A DNA stretch of 64,000 nt from Chloroflexota bacterium (GTDB lineage Bacteria; Chloroflexota; Anaerolineae; Aggregatilineales; Aggregatilineaceae): assembly GCA_012729765.1 (NCBI GenBank), contig JAAYCM010000109.1, forward strand, positions 124,001 to 188,000, given 5' to 3'. Every line of letters begins with the position of its first letter. Position 1 is the first letter of the stretch. The position numbers were made by a program, and so were the translations under genes. The notes beneath the pieces were generated by a model, which saw only the letters and a list, made by a program, of their open reading frames with translations, was not told the DNA's origin and ran no database searches. Shown here in pieces: positions 1 to 9,030 of the stretch.

Positions 1-1292
1 TCAGCCCTGAAGAAACGCGGTTCGGCGCGGTCGAGAGCCTGGAAGAGGCGCACAAGCTGGCCGAATTGTTCCGCGCGCACCGTGACGAGATCGATGGCAT
101 CCTGATCACGCTGCCCAACTTCGGCGACGAGCGCGCGATTGCGAACACGCTGCGCTTTGCCGACCTGAACGTCCCGGTTCTGCTTCAGGCTTTCCCCGAC
201 GACGTGAACGACATGTCGATCAACAACCGGCGCGACAGCTTCTGCGGCAAGATGTCGCACTGCAACAACCTGCGCCAGTACGGCATTCCCTTCTCGCTGA
301 CCACGCTGCACACCGTCGATCCGGAGAGCGAGTGCTTCCGCCAGGACCTGCAGTGGTTCGCGGGTGTGTGCCGGGTCGTACGGGGGATGCGTCGCGCGCG
401 GTTTGGTGCGTTGGGCGCGCGTCCGGTGGCGTTCAACACGGTGCGGTTCAGCGAAAAACTGCTGGAGCGCGCCGGGATCACGGTCGAAACGCTCGACCTG
501 TCCGAGGCGTTCGGGCGCGTGGACCGGCTGGCCGACGATGACCAACGCGTGCTGGAGAAGCTCGGCAATGTGCAGCGCTACGTCAACACGGCCCAGGTTC
601 CGGCTGACGCGCTGGCGAAGATGGCGAAGCTCGGCGTGGTGATCGACGACTGGATGCGCGAAGGCGAATACGACGCGAGCGCGGTCCAGTGCTGGACCAG
701 CATGCAGGAATTCTTCGGCGTCGTGCCGTGCACCCTGATGAGCATGATGAGCGACGCGCTCTCGCCCTCGGCGTGCGAAACGGACATCGCCGGAACCGCC
801 GCCATGTATGCCCTGGCGCTGGCCGCGGGCAAGCCGAGCGCGATTGTGGACTGGAACAACAACTACGCCGACGATCCCAACAAGGGTGTTGTCTTCCACT
901 GTTCCAACCTGCCGCGCAGCGTCTTTATCGAGGATATCCCGGTGATGGACTACCAGGAGATCATCGCGGGCAGCGTCGGCAAGGACAGCACGTGGGGCAC
1001 GGTCTACGGGCGCGTCCGCCCAGAGCCGTTTACCTATCTGCGCATCAGCACCGACGATCTGAACGGCAGGCTCACCGCCTACGTGGGCGAAGGCCGCTTC
1101 ACCGATGACCCGATCCAGACCTTCGGCGGCTATGGTGTGATCGAGGTGCCGGAGTATCAGAAGCTGCTGCACTACATCTGCGAGAACGGCTTCGAGCATC
1201 ATGTCTCGGTCAACCTGTCGCAGGTGGCGGACGCGGTCTACGAAGCCCTGACCAAGTACATGGGCTGGGACGTCTACTACCACAAGGGCTAA
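1..1292 (+). CDS. L-fucose/L-arabinose isomerase family protein (5' truncated)
   Basis: The reading frame is open from base 3 of the window, so the N-terminus lies outside. A TTG at 66 is in frame but is not the natural start, because the codons before it continue the same protein. The visible part is about 430 residues. It matches the sugar ketol-isomerase fold of the fucose/arabinose isomerase superfamily: an N-terminal half with the segment DGILITLPNFGDE and a C-terminal half with CWTSMQEFFGV and SACETDIAGTAAMYAL, typical of the metal-binding region. The likely reaction is aldose-ketose isomerisation, but the substrate cannot be read from sequence. It heads a run of sugar genes on the same strand (dehydrogenase, Gfo/Idh oxidoreductase, GH36) and is followed by its own terminator, so it may be a separate transcript. 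Family is fairly sure; substrate is unknown. Confidence 0.8.
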   Translation, partial: SPEETRFGAVESLEEAHKLAELFRAHRDEIDGILITLPNFGDERAIANTLRFADLNVPVLLQAFPDDVNDMSINNRRDSFCGKMSHCNNLRQYGIPFSLTTLHTVDPESECFRQDLQWFAGVCRVVRGMRRARFGALGARPVAFNTVRFSEKLLERAGITVETLDLSEAFGRVDRLADDDQRVLEKLGNVQRYVNTAQVPADALAKMAKLGVVIDDWMREGEYDASAVQCWTSMQEFFGVVPCTLMSMMSDALSPSACETDIAGTAAMYALALAAGKPSAIVDWNNNYADDPNKGVVFHCSNLPRSVFIEDIPVMDYQEIIAGSVGKDSTWGTVYGRVRPEPFTYLRISTDDLNGRLTAYVGEGRFTDDPIQTFGGYGVIEVPEYQKLLHYICENGFEHHVSVNLSQVADAVYEALTKYMGWDVYYHKG

Positions 1293-1322
1293 AACGGCCT
1301 ACTGGCTCTTTCCAGATCATGC

Positions 1323-1367
1323 GGGCGGCGGTGTGAATCTCTCACGCGCCGCCCTTTTGTTTTGTTT
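1323..1367 (+). terminator. Intrinsic terminator after the isomerase gene
   Basis: GGGCGGCG at 1323-1330 pairs with CGCCGCCC at 1347-1354 (8 bp, GC-rich) and is followed directly by TTTTGTTTTGTTT. It lies 30 bases after the stop codon of the upstream gene. Confidence 0.8.
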
Positions 1368-1427
1368 CGGCGTTACAATTGGCGATGCACTTCTATAATT
1401 GTTTTTTCTTCAAAAAGGAACGGATTA

Positions 1428-2471
1428 ATGGGAACGCTGCTTACGCTCGCAGCACCGCGCCAGCTTGGCTACGAGGACTATCCCGACGAGCCGCTGGCCC
1501 CCGACGCGGTGCGGATCAGAACGCTGTATTCAGGCATCAGCGCCGGGACCGAGCTGGCGCAGTATCGCGGCACGTCGCCGTTTTTGCACAAGCGCTGGGA
1601 CGCCGACGCCCGGCTGTTCGTGGCCGGTGACGAAACCTCGCTCAGCTACCCGGTGCGCAGCTTGGGCTATGAGGAGGTCGGGGAAGTGATCGAAGTCGGA
1701 GAGGCTGTGACCGACATTCCCCTCGGCGCGCGCATCTTCGGCACGTGGAATCACCGCACGACGTATAGCGCCCCGGCGGAGTATGCCCGGCTGCGGCTGA
1801 TGCCCGCCGGGCTGGACCCGCGCTGCGGCATCTTCTCGCACCTGGGCGCGATCGCGCTCAACGGCGTGCACGATGGCCGGGTGCGCATCGGCGAGACGGT
1901 AGCCGTATTTGGGCTGGGCGCGCTGGGCCAGATCGTCGCGCAGGCGGCGCGGCAGTCCGGCGCGACCGTGATCGGGATTGATCTGCACGAGGCGCGCTTG
2001 CAGATGGCGCGCGACCTGGGGGCGCACGTCACGCTGCACGCCGCGCAGGATTGCGTAGCCGAGACGATCAAGGACCTGACCGGCGGGCGCGGGGCGGATG
2101 TGTGCTTCGAAGTCACCGGCGCGACCGCCGCGCTGAACGAGGCGATCCGGGCGGCGGCGTATTCGGCCCGTGTCGTGGCGATGGGCTTCTTCCAGGGCGC
2201 GGCGCAGGGCCTGTTCCTGGGCGAGGAGTTCCACCACAATCGGATCAACGTCGTCTGCTCGCAGATTTCCGGCGTCGATCCAGAGCTGAAATACCGCTGG
2301 GACAAGCCGCGCCTGTGGCGGGCCGCGATCCAGCTTCAGGCCGACGGGCTGCTGAATCTGCTCCCTCTGATCACGCACACGGCCCCGTTCGAGCGCGCCG
2401 CCGAGTTGTTCCGCGCGCTGGACGAGACGCCGGACCAGGTGCTCCAGGCCGTGATCGAGTTTCCAAACTAG
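1428..2471 (+). CDS. MDR-family (zinc-type alcohol dehydrogenase-like) oxidoreductase
   Basis: A 347-residue medium-chain dehydrogenase/reductase. The ATG at 1428 is chosen because AAGGA lies 8 bases upstream and the N-terminal beta-strand starts immediately after. The Rossmann fingerprint VAVFGLGALGQIVAQAA is visible near residue 160, followed by the acidic end of beta-2 (GIDLHEARL), which suggests NAD(H). The usual first catalytic zinc ligand (Cys in GICGTD) is replaced in SGISAGTEL, and the four-Cys structural zinc lobe is absent. It therefore belongs to the zinc-poor branch often annotated as bacteriochlorophyllide- or sugar-dehydrogenase-like. It sits 9 bases before a Gfo/Idh oxidoreductase and is probably co-transcribed with it and with the GH36 gene, pointing to sugar or polyol oxidation. 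Substrate not determined. Confidence 0.85.
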   Translation: MGTLLTLAAPRQLGYEDYPDEPLAPDAVRIRTLYSGISAGTELAQYRGTSPFLHKRWDADARLFVAGDETSLSYPVRSLGYEEVGEVIEVGEAVTDIPLGARIFGTWNHRTTYSAPAEYARLRLMPAGLDPRCGIFSHLGAIALNGVHDGRVRIGETVAVFGLGALGQIVAQAARQSGATVIGIDLHEARLQMARDLGAHVTLHAAQDCVAETIKDLTGGRGADVCFEVTGATAALNEAIRAAAYSARVVAMGFFQGAAQGLFLGEEFHHNRINVVCSQISGVDPELKYRWDKPRLWRAAIQLQADGLLNLLPLITHTAPFERAAELFRALDETPDQVLQAVIEFPN

Positions 2472-2480
2472 GCACACAGG

Positions 2481-3488
2481 ATGGCAACCATGACACGTTT
2501 ACGCACGGGGTTTCTGGGCTGCGGCAGCTATGCCCAGCGGCACGCGCAGATTCTCGCCACACTGCCCAACGAGATCGAGCTGGTGGCGTTCTGCGACCGC
2601 AACGAGTGGAAGGCGCAGGCCCTCGCTGACGAGTTCACGCAGGGGCAGGCACGCGTCTTTACTGCCCAGCAAGACCTGTTCGACGGGGCCGATCTCGATC
2701 TGCTGTTCATCTGCCTGCCGCCCTACGGCCACAGCGACGAGGTGGAACAGGCCGCCGCGCGCGGGATTCACCTGCTGATCGAGAAGCCGATCGCGCTGAC
2801 GTCGGAGCACGGCTGGCGCATGGTCGAGGCGGCAGAGCAGGCCGGGATCAAGACCCAGGTCGGCTTTATGAACCGCTTCGGCGCGGCGGTCGAGCAGTTG
2901 AAGGCGCTGCTGGATTCGGGCGAGGCCGGGCTGGTCGGCCTGATGGCGGCGCGCTACTTCTGCAACGCGCTGCACGCGCACTGGTGGCGGACGCGTGAAA
3001 AGTCGGGCGGGCAGATCGTCGAGCAGGCGATCCATATGTTCGACGTGATGCGCTATCTGCTGGGCGATCCGGTCAGCGTCTACAGCCGGCAGGAGAACCT
3101 GTTTCACCGCGAGGTCGAAGGCTACACCGCCGAGGACGTGAGCGCGACCATCGTCAGCTTTGCCAGCGGCGCGATCGGCGTGGTGTATGCCACCAACGGC
3201 GCGATTCCCGGCCAGTGGATCAGCGATTACCGCCTCGTGGCGCAAAACCTGACCGCCGAAGTTGCCAACGCCAACACCGCGACGATTGTTTTCACCACCG
3301 ATCCGGAGCGCGAGCCGCTGCAAATCGCCTCGGAGAAGGACTTCCGCCGCGACCAGATTCTCGACCTGCTGAACGCGATCCGCACCGGCGGCCCGACCCG
3401 TACCCCGCTGCGCGAAGGGGCCAAATCGCTCGATCTCGTGCTGGCGGCGGCGCGCTCTGGCGAGAGTCATCAGGAAGTGATCCTATGA
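2481..3488 (+). CDS. Gfo/Idh/MocA family oxidoreductase
   Basis: 335 residues. The N-terminal dinucleotide fold is marked by GFLGCGSYAQRHAQIL (residues about 9-24), and the family signature EKPIAL, containing the active-site Lys, lies near residue 97. The C-terminal alpha/beta domain has HWWRTREKSGGQIVEQAIHM, with the conserved GG..xxQ.xH arrangement used for substrate and catalysis. Such enzymes use NAD(P) to oxidise or epimerise sugars and inositols. The stop overlaps the ATG of the GH36 gene (ATGA at 3485-3488), so the two are translationally coupled. A plausible job is oxidation of a galactoside-derived sugar, which is inference only. A second, frameshifted member of this family lies at 51303-52303. 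Confidence 0.9.
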   Translation: MATMTRLRTGFLGCGSYAQRHAQILATLPNEIELVAFCDRNEWKAQALADEFTQGQARVFTAQQDLFDGADLDLLFICLPPYGHSDEVEQAAARGIHLLIEKPIALTSEHGWRMVEAAEQAGIKTQVGFMNRFGAAVEQLKALLDSGEAGLVGLMAARYFCNALHAHWWRTREKSGGQIVEQAIHMFDVMRYLLGDPVSVYSRQENLFHREVEGYTAEDVSATIVSFASGAIGVVYATNGAIPGQWISDYRLVAQNLTAEVANANTATIVFTTDPEREPLQIASEKDFRRDQILDLLNAIRTGGPTRTPLREGAKSLDLVLAAARSGESHQEVIL

Positions 3489-5458
3489 AGCTCACCGGAA
3501 ATTATGCGGAAGGGTTGGGCTTTGAGTCCGCGATCGTCAGTCTGCGCGGGCTGGAGCCGGTCGTCAACGGCGCGCGGCTGAACGTCAGCCGCACCCGTAC
3601 CGACAGCGGCGCGGGCGGCGCGCTGATCGTCCGCTATCATGCGCCGGAACTGGGCGGCGGGGTGTTCGGCGTCGAGATCGCGCCGGATAGCGACGGCCTG
3701 GCGCTGTGCTGGTGGCTGGAGAATCTGCCCGGCGCGTTCGAGCTGGATTCGCTGGGGCTGCACTTTGCAGTGGTGGACAACCTGCGCGCCTACTTCCGCA
3801 ACGGCTATGCAAGCTGGGATGGCAGCTATTATGTCGAGCCAGACGCCTGGCGCGCCCGCTATCCTGAGGACGCGCCGCCGGTCGGCTATGCCGTCACGCA
3901 GCTATTGCCGCGCTACGGATCGGGCAGCGTGATCGTGGGCTTCGACCGGCACGACCGCTTCCAGCAGACCTTCGGCTTCGACGCGCACGACGACGCGCTG
4001 ACCGTCCTCACCCTGTGGGATCGCAAGGCGCGCGAAGGGCTGGCCCGCTGTGAGTCGGAGCGGCTGTTGATCTTCGAGCATCCCGGCGTGGAAGACGCGC
4101 TGCGGGTGTGGGCCGAACGGGTGGCCGGTGCCGCGCCGGTGCCGCCGCGCTATCCGGCGCGCGCGATCACGGGCTGGAGCTCGTGGTACAACCTCTATGC
4201 GTCTATCACCGAGGCCAACATCCTGGAGCACCTGCACGGGGCGGCGGAAGTCGTGCGGCGCGAAGCTCTGTCGATGCAGGTTTTCCAGATCGACGACGGT
4301 TTTACGCCGGAGATGGGCGACTGGCTGGACGTGAAGCCGCAGTTCCCACGCGGCATGAAACCCCTGTTGGACGACATCCGCGCGGCGGGATTCGTGCCCG
4401 GCCTGTGGATCGGGCCGTTTATGGTCGGCAATCGCAGCCGCCTCTACCAGGAGCACCCCGATTGGGTGGTCGGCGACCGGCTGACGGGCGGGCCGCTGGC
4501 GCTGATGAAGTTCTACGGTGAGTTTCGCTGGCACAAGCGCAGCGAAGAATACTACATACTCGACACGACGCACCCCGACGCCTTCGACTATCTGCGGCGC
4601 GTGTTCCACACCTGGCGGCATGAGTGGGGCTGCGCATACTTCAAAACCGACTTCATGTATTTTATGTCCGAGTACGGGCCGGAGCGCGCGATCTGGCACA
4701 CGCCGGGCATGACGCGGATCGAAATCTGGCGGCGCACCGCCGAGATGATCCGCGAGGCGATTGGGGACGCGACGTGGGTGGGCTGTGGCTGCCCGCTGTG
4801 GGCCTCGGTCGGGTTGGTGGACGCGATCCGCATCGGGCGCGACGTGGGCGTGTTCTGGTCCGCGCCGGGCGATCACTCCGCCCAGTCGATGCTGCGCGAC
4901 CAGGCCACGCGCAGTTTCGCCAACCATATCCTGTGGGAGAGCGATCCCGACTGCATCCTGCTGCGCGAGCGCTTCAGCCACCTGACCGAAACTGAGGTCC
5001 GCGCGCTGGCGATCTACGTCGGGATGGCGGCGGGCGTGGTGATGACCAGCGACGCGCTGCACGAGCTTTCGGACGAGCGGCTGGCGCTGTGGCGGCTGGT
5101 GCTCAACCCGGAGCGCGCGGTGTGCCGCTTCCCGCTGGCCGGGGAGTCGGCGGCGGTGTACGAGCCGCCTGACGGCGACCCGGTGCTGGTCCAGGTGCGC
5201 GCATCGGCGGGCGGCGACCCGGTGCAGGCGGTGTTCATCTTCAACACCGGCGAATATCCGGTGCGGCGGCACTATACGCTGGCGGAGTTGGGCCTGCCCG
5301 CACCGGGCTATGTGTGGGATTGGGACGCGCGGCAGGCGTGGCCGGGCTCGACTCCGCATGACGCGATCGCGCTGCGTCTGGAGCCGCACGCGGGCCGACT
5401 GCTGTTCGTCAGCCCGTCGCCGTTCGATCCCGCCGATCCCCCGGCCCGGCTGCCGTGA
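3485..5458 (+). CDS. Glycoside hydrolase family 36-like alpha-galactosidase
   Basis: 657 residues from the ATG at 3485, which overlaps the stop of the preceding gene. Three parts are visible: an N-terminal beta-sandwich, a central (beta/alpha)8 barrel beginning near GWSSWYNLY, and a short C-terminal beta domain. Barrel hallmarks are FQIDDGFTPEMGDW, GLWIGPFMVG, the probable nucleophile Asp389 in YFKTDFMYF and the probable acid/base Asp453 in IRIGRDVG. These are the arrangement of clan GH-D retaining alpha-galactosidases and related raffinose-processing enzymes. There is no signal peptide, so it should act in the cytoplasm on imported galacto-oligosaccharides. It is the last gene before a terminator. 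Family assignment is strong; exact glycosidic specificity is not. Confidence 0.88.
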   Translation: MKLTGNYAEGLGFESAIVSLRGLEPVVNGARLNVSRTRTDSGAGGALIVRYHAPELGGGVFGVEIAPDSDGLALCWWLENLPGAFELDSLGLHFAVVDNLRAYFRNGYASWDGSYYVEPDAWRARYPEDAPPVGYAVTQLLPRYGSGSVIVGFDRHDRFQQTFGFDAHDDALTVLTLWDRKAREGLARCESERLLIFEHPGVEDALRVWAERVAGAAPVPPRYPARAITGWSSWYNLYASITEANILEHLHGAAEVVRREALSMQVFQIDDGFTPEMGDWLDVKPQFPRGMKPLLDDIRAAGFVPGLWIGPFMVGNRSRLYQEHPDWVVGDRLTGGPLALMKFYGEFRWHKRSEEYYILDTTHPDAFDYLRRVFHTWRHEWGCAYFKTDFMYFMSEYGPERAIWHTPGMTRIEIWRRTAEMIREAIGDATWVGCGCPLWASVGLVDAIRIGRDVGVFWSAPGDHSAQSMLRDQATRSFANHILWESDPDCILLRERFSHLTETEVRALAIYVGMAAGVVMTSDALHELSDERLALWRLVLNPERAVCRFPLAGESAAVYEPPDGDPVLVQVRASAGGDPVQAVFIFNTGEYPVRRHYTLAELGLPAPGYVWDWDARQAWPGSTPHDAIALRLEPHAGRLLFVSPSPFDPADPPARLP

Positions 5459-5482
5459 GCGGAGCATTTCGGGAATAGCATC

Positions 5483-5518
5483 CAGGGGCGTACCCACACG
5501 GTATGCCCCTGATTTTTT
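5483..5518 (+). terminator. Intrinsic terminator after GH36
   Basis: CAGGGGC at 5483-5489 pairs with GCCCCTG ending at 5511; the stem is extended inward by a wobble and TACC/GGTA. Six T follow (5513-5518). It separates the + strand sugar genes from the convergent hydrogenase operon. Confidence 0.85.
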
Positions 5519-5535
5519 GCGGGGAAAACAGCAGC

Positions 5536-6039
5536 CTACTCGCGCGGGGCAGCGGCGGGCTGTTTCAGCAGCGCCCGCACCGCTTCGACCGCCGCCGGGA
5601 TCGCCCGCTCGACTTCTGGTGTGCACGTTTCGGCGAAGGTCCACACGTCCTGCGCCTCGACCGCGACCACCCAGATCGCCTCGTCGGGCGGCACGTCCGC
5701 GCCAAAGCGCCGCAGTGCACGCAGCGCCGTGCTGAGATTCGTGTCGTGGGCCGAGGCCAGGTTGAGCGTGCCGGGCAGATCGTCCAGCCGCAGCCGGTAG
5801 ACCGTCCCCGGCACGCCGCCTTCAGTCAGGATCGCGTCCACGATGATCGCGCGCCGGCAGCCGACCAGCAGCTCGGCCAGCGACAGCCCGCCGACGCACG
5901 CCTCGATCACCGCGACCGATCCGTTTGCGGGCATGATCGTGCGCACCTGCTGGGCGACACGCCAGCCGATCCCGTCGTCGGACAGGATCGGGTTGCCCAG
6001 GCCGACGACGAGAAGCGGGGTGTCTGCGCCGTTACTCAT
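5536..6039 (-). CDS. Hydrogenase maturation endopeptidase (HyaD/HybD/HoxW class)
   Basis: 167 residues. The ATG at 6039 overlaps the stop of the large-subunit gene (ATGA), which fixes the start. The N-terminal motif GLGNPILSDDGIG contains the acidic residues that bind the nickel of the large-subunit precursor. A second acidic segment, VDAILTEG, follows near residue 60, and HDTNL near residue 95 holds the usual His. The enzyme cleaves the C-terminal extension of the [NiFe] large subunit after nickel insertion; the neighbour carries such an extension. No hyp genes are in the window, so the rest of the maturation set must be elsewhere. Last gene of the hdr-mvh operon. Confidence 0.92.
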   Translation of the reverse strand: MSNGADTPLLVVGLGNPILSDDGIGWRVAQQVRTIMPANGSVAVIEACVGGLSLAELLVGCRRAIIVDAILTEGGVPGTVYRLRLDDLPGTLNLASAHDTNLSTALRALRRFGADVPPDEAIWVVAVEAQDVWTFAETCTPEVERAIPAAVEAVRALLKQPAAAPRE

Positions 6040-7523
6040 AACTCGGCCAGCAGCTCCGGCGCGACATACTGGCTGCTGTGGTGCGTCACCTGCCCGCTGG
6101 CGTCGCGCACGATCAGCTCCAGCGGCATCTGACCGGGCAGCGAGTGTGTGGCACACGACAGGCACGGGTCATAGGCGCGGAAGGCCATCTCGATCTGGTT
6201 CAGGATGCCGTCGCTCACTTCGCCGTTGTGGATCAGGGCTTCGGCGGCGCGGCGGATGCTGATCGAGATCGGGGCGTTGTTGTTGGTCGTGCCCACGATC
6301 AGGTTCGCCTCGACCAGAATCCCGTTTTCGTCGGTGAAGTAGTGGTGCGTCAGCGTGCCGCGTGGCGCTTCGACGATGCCCACGCCCTCGGTCGGCTTCT
6401 GGGTCGGGATGACGCGCACGACCGGGTTGGCGACTTCGGGATCCTCGGCCAGCTCCAGCATCCGCTCGGCGGCGTACTGAAGCTCGATGATGCGCGCCCA
6501 GTGCGTCGCCAGGGTGTGATGGACCGGCTTGCCGCCCAGGACGCTGTACATCTGCTCGTACTCGGCCTGGGCTAGCGGGGTCGCCATGCCGTCCGCCGCG
6601 TTAAGCCGCGAGAGCGGGGTCGCGCAGTAGACGCCGCTGTCTTTGCCGTCCACAAAGCCCTTCCACCCGACTTTCTTCAGGTAGGGGAACTTGAGGTACG
6701 TCCACGGCTCGACATGCTCCGCGATATGCTCCAGGTAGTGATCGGGCGCGTACCTGACGAACTCGACCCCGTCGGGATCGACCACGCGCACCAGCCCATC
6801 GTAGAAATTGACCTTGTTGTTTTCGTCCACCAGGCCCATATAGTAGGTGCGCTGGGTGTAGCCGGGGCTGGTAATCAGGCCCACATAGTCGGAATTCGCC
6901 AGCACGACATCGTGGAACAGTTGAATCGTGAACTGGGCGAACGCGACGTTCTCGCGCGCGACGGCGATGATCTCCTGGCGCTGCGCCTCGGTGATCGGGT
7001 GGCTCATGCCGCCGGGGATCGCCGCGATCGGGTGGATCGTGCGCCCGCCGATCATCTCGATCACGCGGTGGTTGCGCTTGCGCGCGGCGATCACCTGCCC
7101 GCCGATCTCCAGCCCGACTTTGGCGATCACGCCCAGGATGTTACGCTCGGCTGCCGGGGCGTGCGGCCCGACGACGAAGTCCGGCCCGCCCAGGGCATAG
7201 AAATGGGTGGTGTGGTCGGTGACAAAGAAGGCGCTGTAGAGCAGCTCGCGCAGCTTGATCCCGGCGGGCGGCGGCGTGACGTGATAGAGCGCGTCGAGCG
7301 CCTTGGCGGCGGCCATCATGTGCGCTTCGGGGCACACCCCGCAGATGCGGCTGGTCAGGCGCGGCATCTCTTCTGCCGGGCGGCCCAGGCAAAAGACCTC
7401 GAACCCGCGCAGCTCTGGCACCTGGAAGTAGCAGTTCTCGACGCTGCCCTGGTCGTTGAGGAAGATTTCGATCTTCCCATGACCTTCCAGGCGCGTGATT
7501 GGATCAATGGAAATGCGTGTCAT
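6036..7523 (-). CDS. mvhA: [NiFe] hydrogenase large subunit, MvhA-type (group 3c-like)
   Basis: 495 residues from the ATG at 7523. This start is preferred over the ATG at 7529 because GGAGAG touches the latter but sits about 8 bases before the former. The nickel-binding motifs are complete: RICGVCPEAH (Cys61, Cys64, His68) and DPCLSCATH (Cys454, Cys457, His460). A 35-residue tail follows His460 and should be removed by the protease encoded next. The operon partners (MvhG, MvhD, HdrA, HdrB, HdrC) identify it as the H2-activating subunit of a cytoplasmic hydrogenase-heterodisulfide reductase complex, not a membrane uptake enzyme. No twin-arginine signal is present on its partner subunit. Assignment to group 3c comes from gene context; a tree would be needed to exclude other group 3 types. 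Confidence 0.93.
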   Translation of the reverse strand: MTRISIDPITRLEGHGKIEIFLNDQGSVENCYFQVPELRGFEVFCLGRPAEEMPRLTSRICGVCPEAHMMAAAKALDALYHVTPPPAGIKLRELLYSAFFVTDHTTHFYALGGPDFVVGPHAPAAERNILGVIAKVGLEIGGQVIAARKRNHRVIEMIGGRTIHPIAAIPGGMSHPITEAQRQEIIAVARENVAFAQFTIQLFHDVVLANSDYVGLITSPGYTQRTYYMGLVDENNKVNFYDGLVRVVDPDGVEFVRYAPDHYLEHIAEHVEPWTYLKFPYLKKVGWKGFVDGKDSGVYCATPLSRLNAADGMATPLAQAEYEQMYSVLGGKPVHHTLATHWARIIELQYAAERMLELAEDPEVANPVVRVIPTQKPTEGVGIVEAPRGTLTHHYFTDENGILVEANLIVGTTNNNAPISISIRRAAEALIHNGEVSDGILNQIEMAFRAYDPCLSCATHSLPGQMPLELIVRDASGQVTHHSSQYVAPELLAEL

Positions 7524-7538
7524 CGGCATCTCTCCAGG

Positions 7539-8543
7539 TTAGCGTGTTGCAGCGACCGGCTCGGTCTTGGGCTGCTTTTTGCCGTTGCCAAGTGCTTTAC
7601 GGCGCAGCAGCGACTGCGGCAGATGGAAGCGGTAGAAGTATCCCGCCGGGTCGGGCAGCGTGTCGAGGATGGCCTCGACCTCTTCGACGGTGTCGGCGTC
7701 GATCATCGAGCCGATGCCCGCGATCAGCTTGGCCCCCTGGTCATAGACGCCCTCGTTCGGCCCATAGCAGCCCCGGCAGCCCAGATCGACCTGCGGGCAG
7801 CGCGCATTGCACCCGGCCCGTGTTGCGATCCCGGCGCAGAACAACCCCTGGTCCAGCAGACAGATATTCGGGTCGGGGATGATCTCGTGCGGGCGGTAGA
7901 AGCGCTTGACCTTCTTGTTCAGCTTCTCGCGCGGGCACTCGTCACAAACGGTAGTGTCCGAGCCGATCACGGAGCCAGGCGGTGGAAGCTGGCCGCTGAC
8001 GATGGCATTGATCGCGATCTCGATTGAGCCGGCTTCGGGCGGGCAGCCCGGCAGGAAGTAATCGACCGGGACGATCTGCTCCAGCGTCTTGACCGTGTTC
8101 CAGAAGCGCGGCAGGCGCAGATCGCCTTCGGGCATCGTGGTGCGCATTTCGGGCCGTACATTGCCGGGATTCTCGGTGCTGGGCGAATGGAAGTAGATCC
8201 AGTCGAACATGGCTTCGCGGTCGGTGAAGTTCGCCAGGCCGGGCATCGAGCCGCCGTAGGCGCACGCCCCGAACGCGACCAGCACCTTCGATTTGCGGCG
8301 CAGCAGGTGGGCCAGGTGCGCGTTCTCGTCGTTGCGGATCGCGCCGTTGAACAGGCAGACATCGATCGCGCCGTCGGCCATCGCTTCGACATCGGCATAC
8401 TTGAAGTCCATCACGCACGGCCAGAACACGATCTCGAACGCGCCCGCCACATCCAGAATTTTCTCATGCAGCCCCAGCACGGCGATCTCGCACCCGCCGC
8501 ACGATGAGGCCCAGTACTGCGCCAGTTTCGGCTTATCACTCAT
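7539..8543 (-). CDS. mvhG: [NiFe] hydrogenase small subunit, MvhG-type
   Basis: 334 residues from the ATG at 8543, which lies inside the end of mvhD (8-base overlap). Proximal-cluster cysteines are visible in SSCGGCEIAVLG, GACAYGGSMPG and LPGCPPEAGSI. A Cys-rich C-terminal part (CLLDQGLFCAG, GCNARCPQVDLGCRGCYG) supplies ligands for further [4Fe-4S] clusters. There is no Tat signal, so it is cytoplasmic. In methanogen MvhADG the small subunit passes electrons from the NiFe site to MvhD; the adjacent mvhD gene supports the same role here. The last 25 residues are basic and low in complexity, with no evident function. Confidence 0.92.
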   Translation of the reverse strand: MSDKPKLAQYWASSCGGCEIAVLGLHEKILDVAGAFEIVFWPCVMDFKYADVEAMADGAIDVCLFNGAIRNDENAHLAHLLRRKSKVLVAFGACAYGGSMPGLANFTDREAMFDWIYFHSPSTENPGNVRPEMRTTMPEGDLRLPRFWNTVKTLEQIVPVDYFLPGCPPEAGSIEIAINAIVSGQLPPPGSVIGSDTTVCDECPREKLNKKVKRFYRPHEIIPDPNICLLDQGLFCAGIATRAGCNARCPQVDLGCRGCYGPNEGVYDQGAKLIAGIGSMIDADTVEEVEAILDTLPDPAGYFYRFHLPQSLLRRKALGNGKKQPKTEPVAATR

Positions 8544-9018
8544 GAGCGTCCTCCTGCATGGCCAGGGCGATGCGGGCGAAGGGGTCTTCATCGGGCCAGT
8601 GGCGCGGCCAGTCGAGCGGGCCGAGCGCCTTGATCTGCTCGGTCATCTGGGCGACGGTCTGCGCGAAGAGCACGCCCTGCGCCGCCGATGCCCAGTGAAG
8701 CTGGACGCGCGCGTCTTCCAGACCCATCTGGCGCAGCACACGCTTGAGCAGCGCGAAGCGCCGGATCGCCTTGTAGTTGCCTTCCTGATAGTGGCACTGG
8801 CCGGGATGGCAGCCCATGACCAGCACGCCGTCGGCGCCCTGTTGGAGCGCGCGCAGGACAAAGGTCGGGTCCAGGCGGCCCGTGCACATGATGCGAATGT
8901 CGCGCAGCGTGGCGGGATAGCCCATGCGCGATGTTCCGGCCAGGTCGGCGGCGCGATAGGAGCACCAGTTACATAGAAAACCGACCAGCACCGGCTTGAA
9001 CGTTCCGTTTTGACTCAT
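8536..9018 (-). CDS. mvhD: MvhD-type [2Fe-2S] electron-transfer subunit
   Basis: 160 residues. Five cysteines are in the family pattern: FLCNWCSY near the N-terminus, IMCTGR near residue 45 and GCHPGQCHY near residue 70, ligands for the single [2Fe-2S] cluster of MvhD/FlpD proteins. This subunit links the hydrogenase module to HdrA, delivering electrons from H2 to the bifurcating flavin. It is directly downstream of hdrA (12-base gap) and overlaps mvhG, the gene order expected for a stoichiometric complex. The length fits the stand-alone bacterial form; in some archaea and bacteria the domain is fused to HdrA. Confidence 0.92.
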   Translation of the reverse strand: MSQNGTFKPVLVGFLCNWCSYRAADLAGTSRMGYPATLRDIRIMCTGRLDPTFVLRALQQGADGVLVMGCHPGQCHYQEGNYKAIRRFALLKRVLRQMGLEDARVQLHWASAAQGVLFAQTVAQMTEQIKALGPLDWPRHWPDEDPFARIALAMQEDAHE

Positions 9019-9030
9019 AGCGCTTTCCCC

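Noticed and set aside
5536-9018. F420-reducing hydrogenase (Frh)
   Set aside because: There is no FrhB-like F420-binding subunit. Instead MvhD and HdrA are present, so the MvhADG-Hdr type fits better, despite possible F420 enzymes elsewhere in the window.
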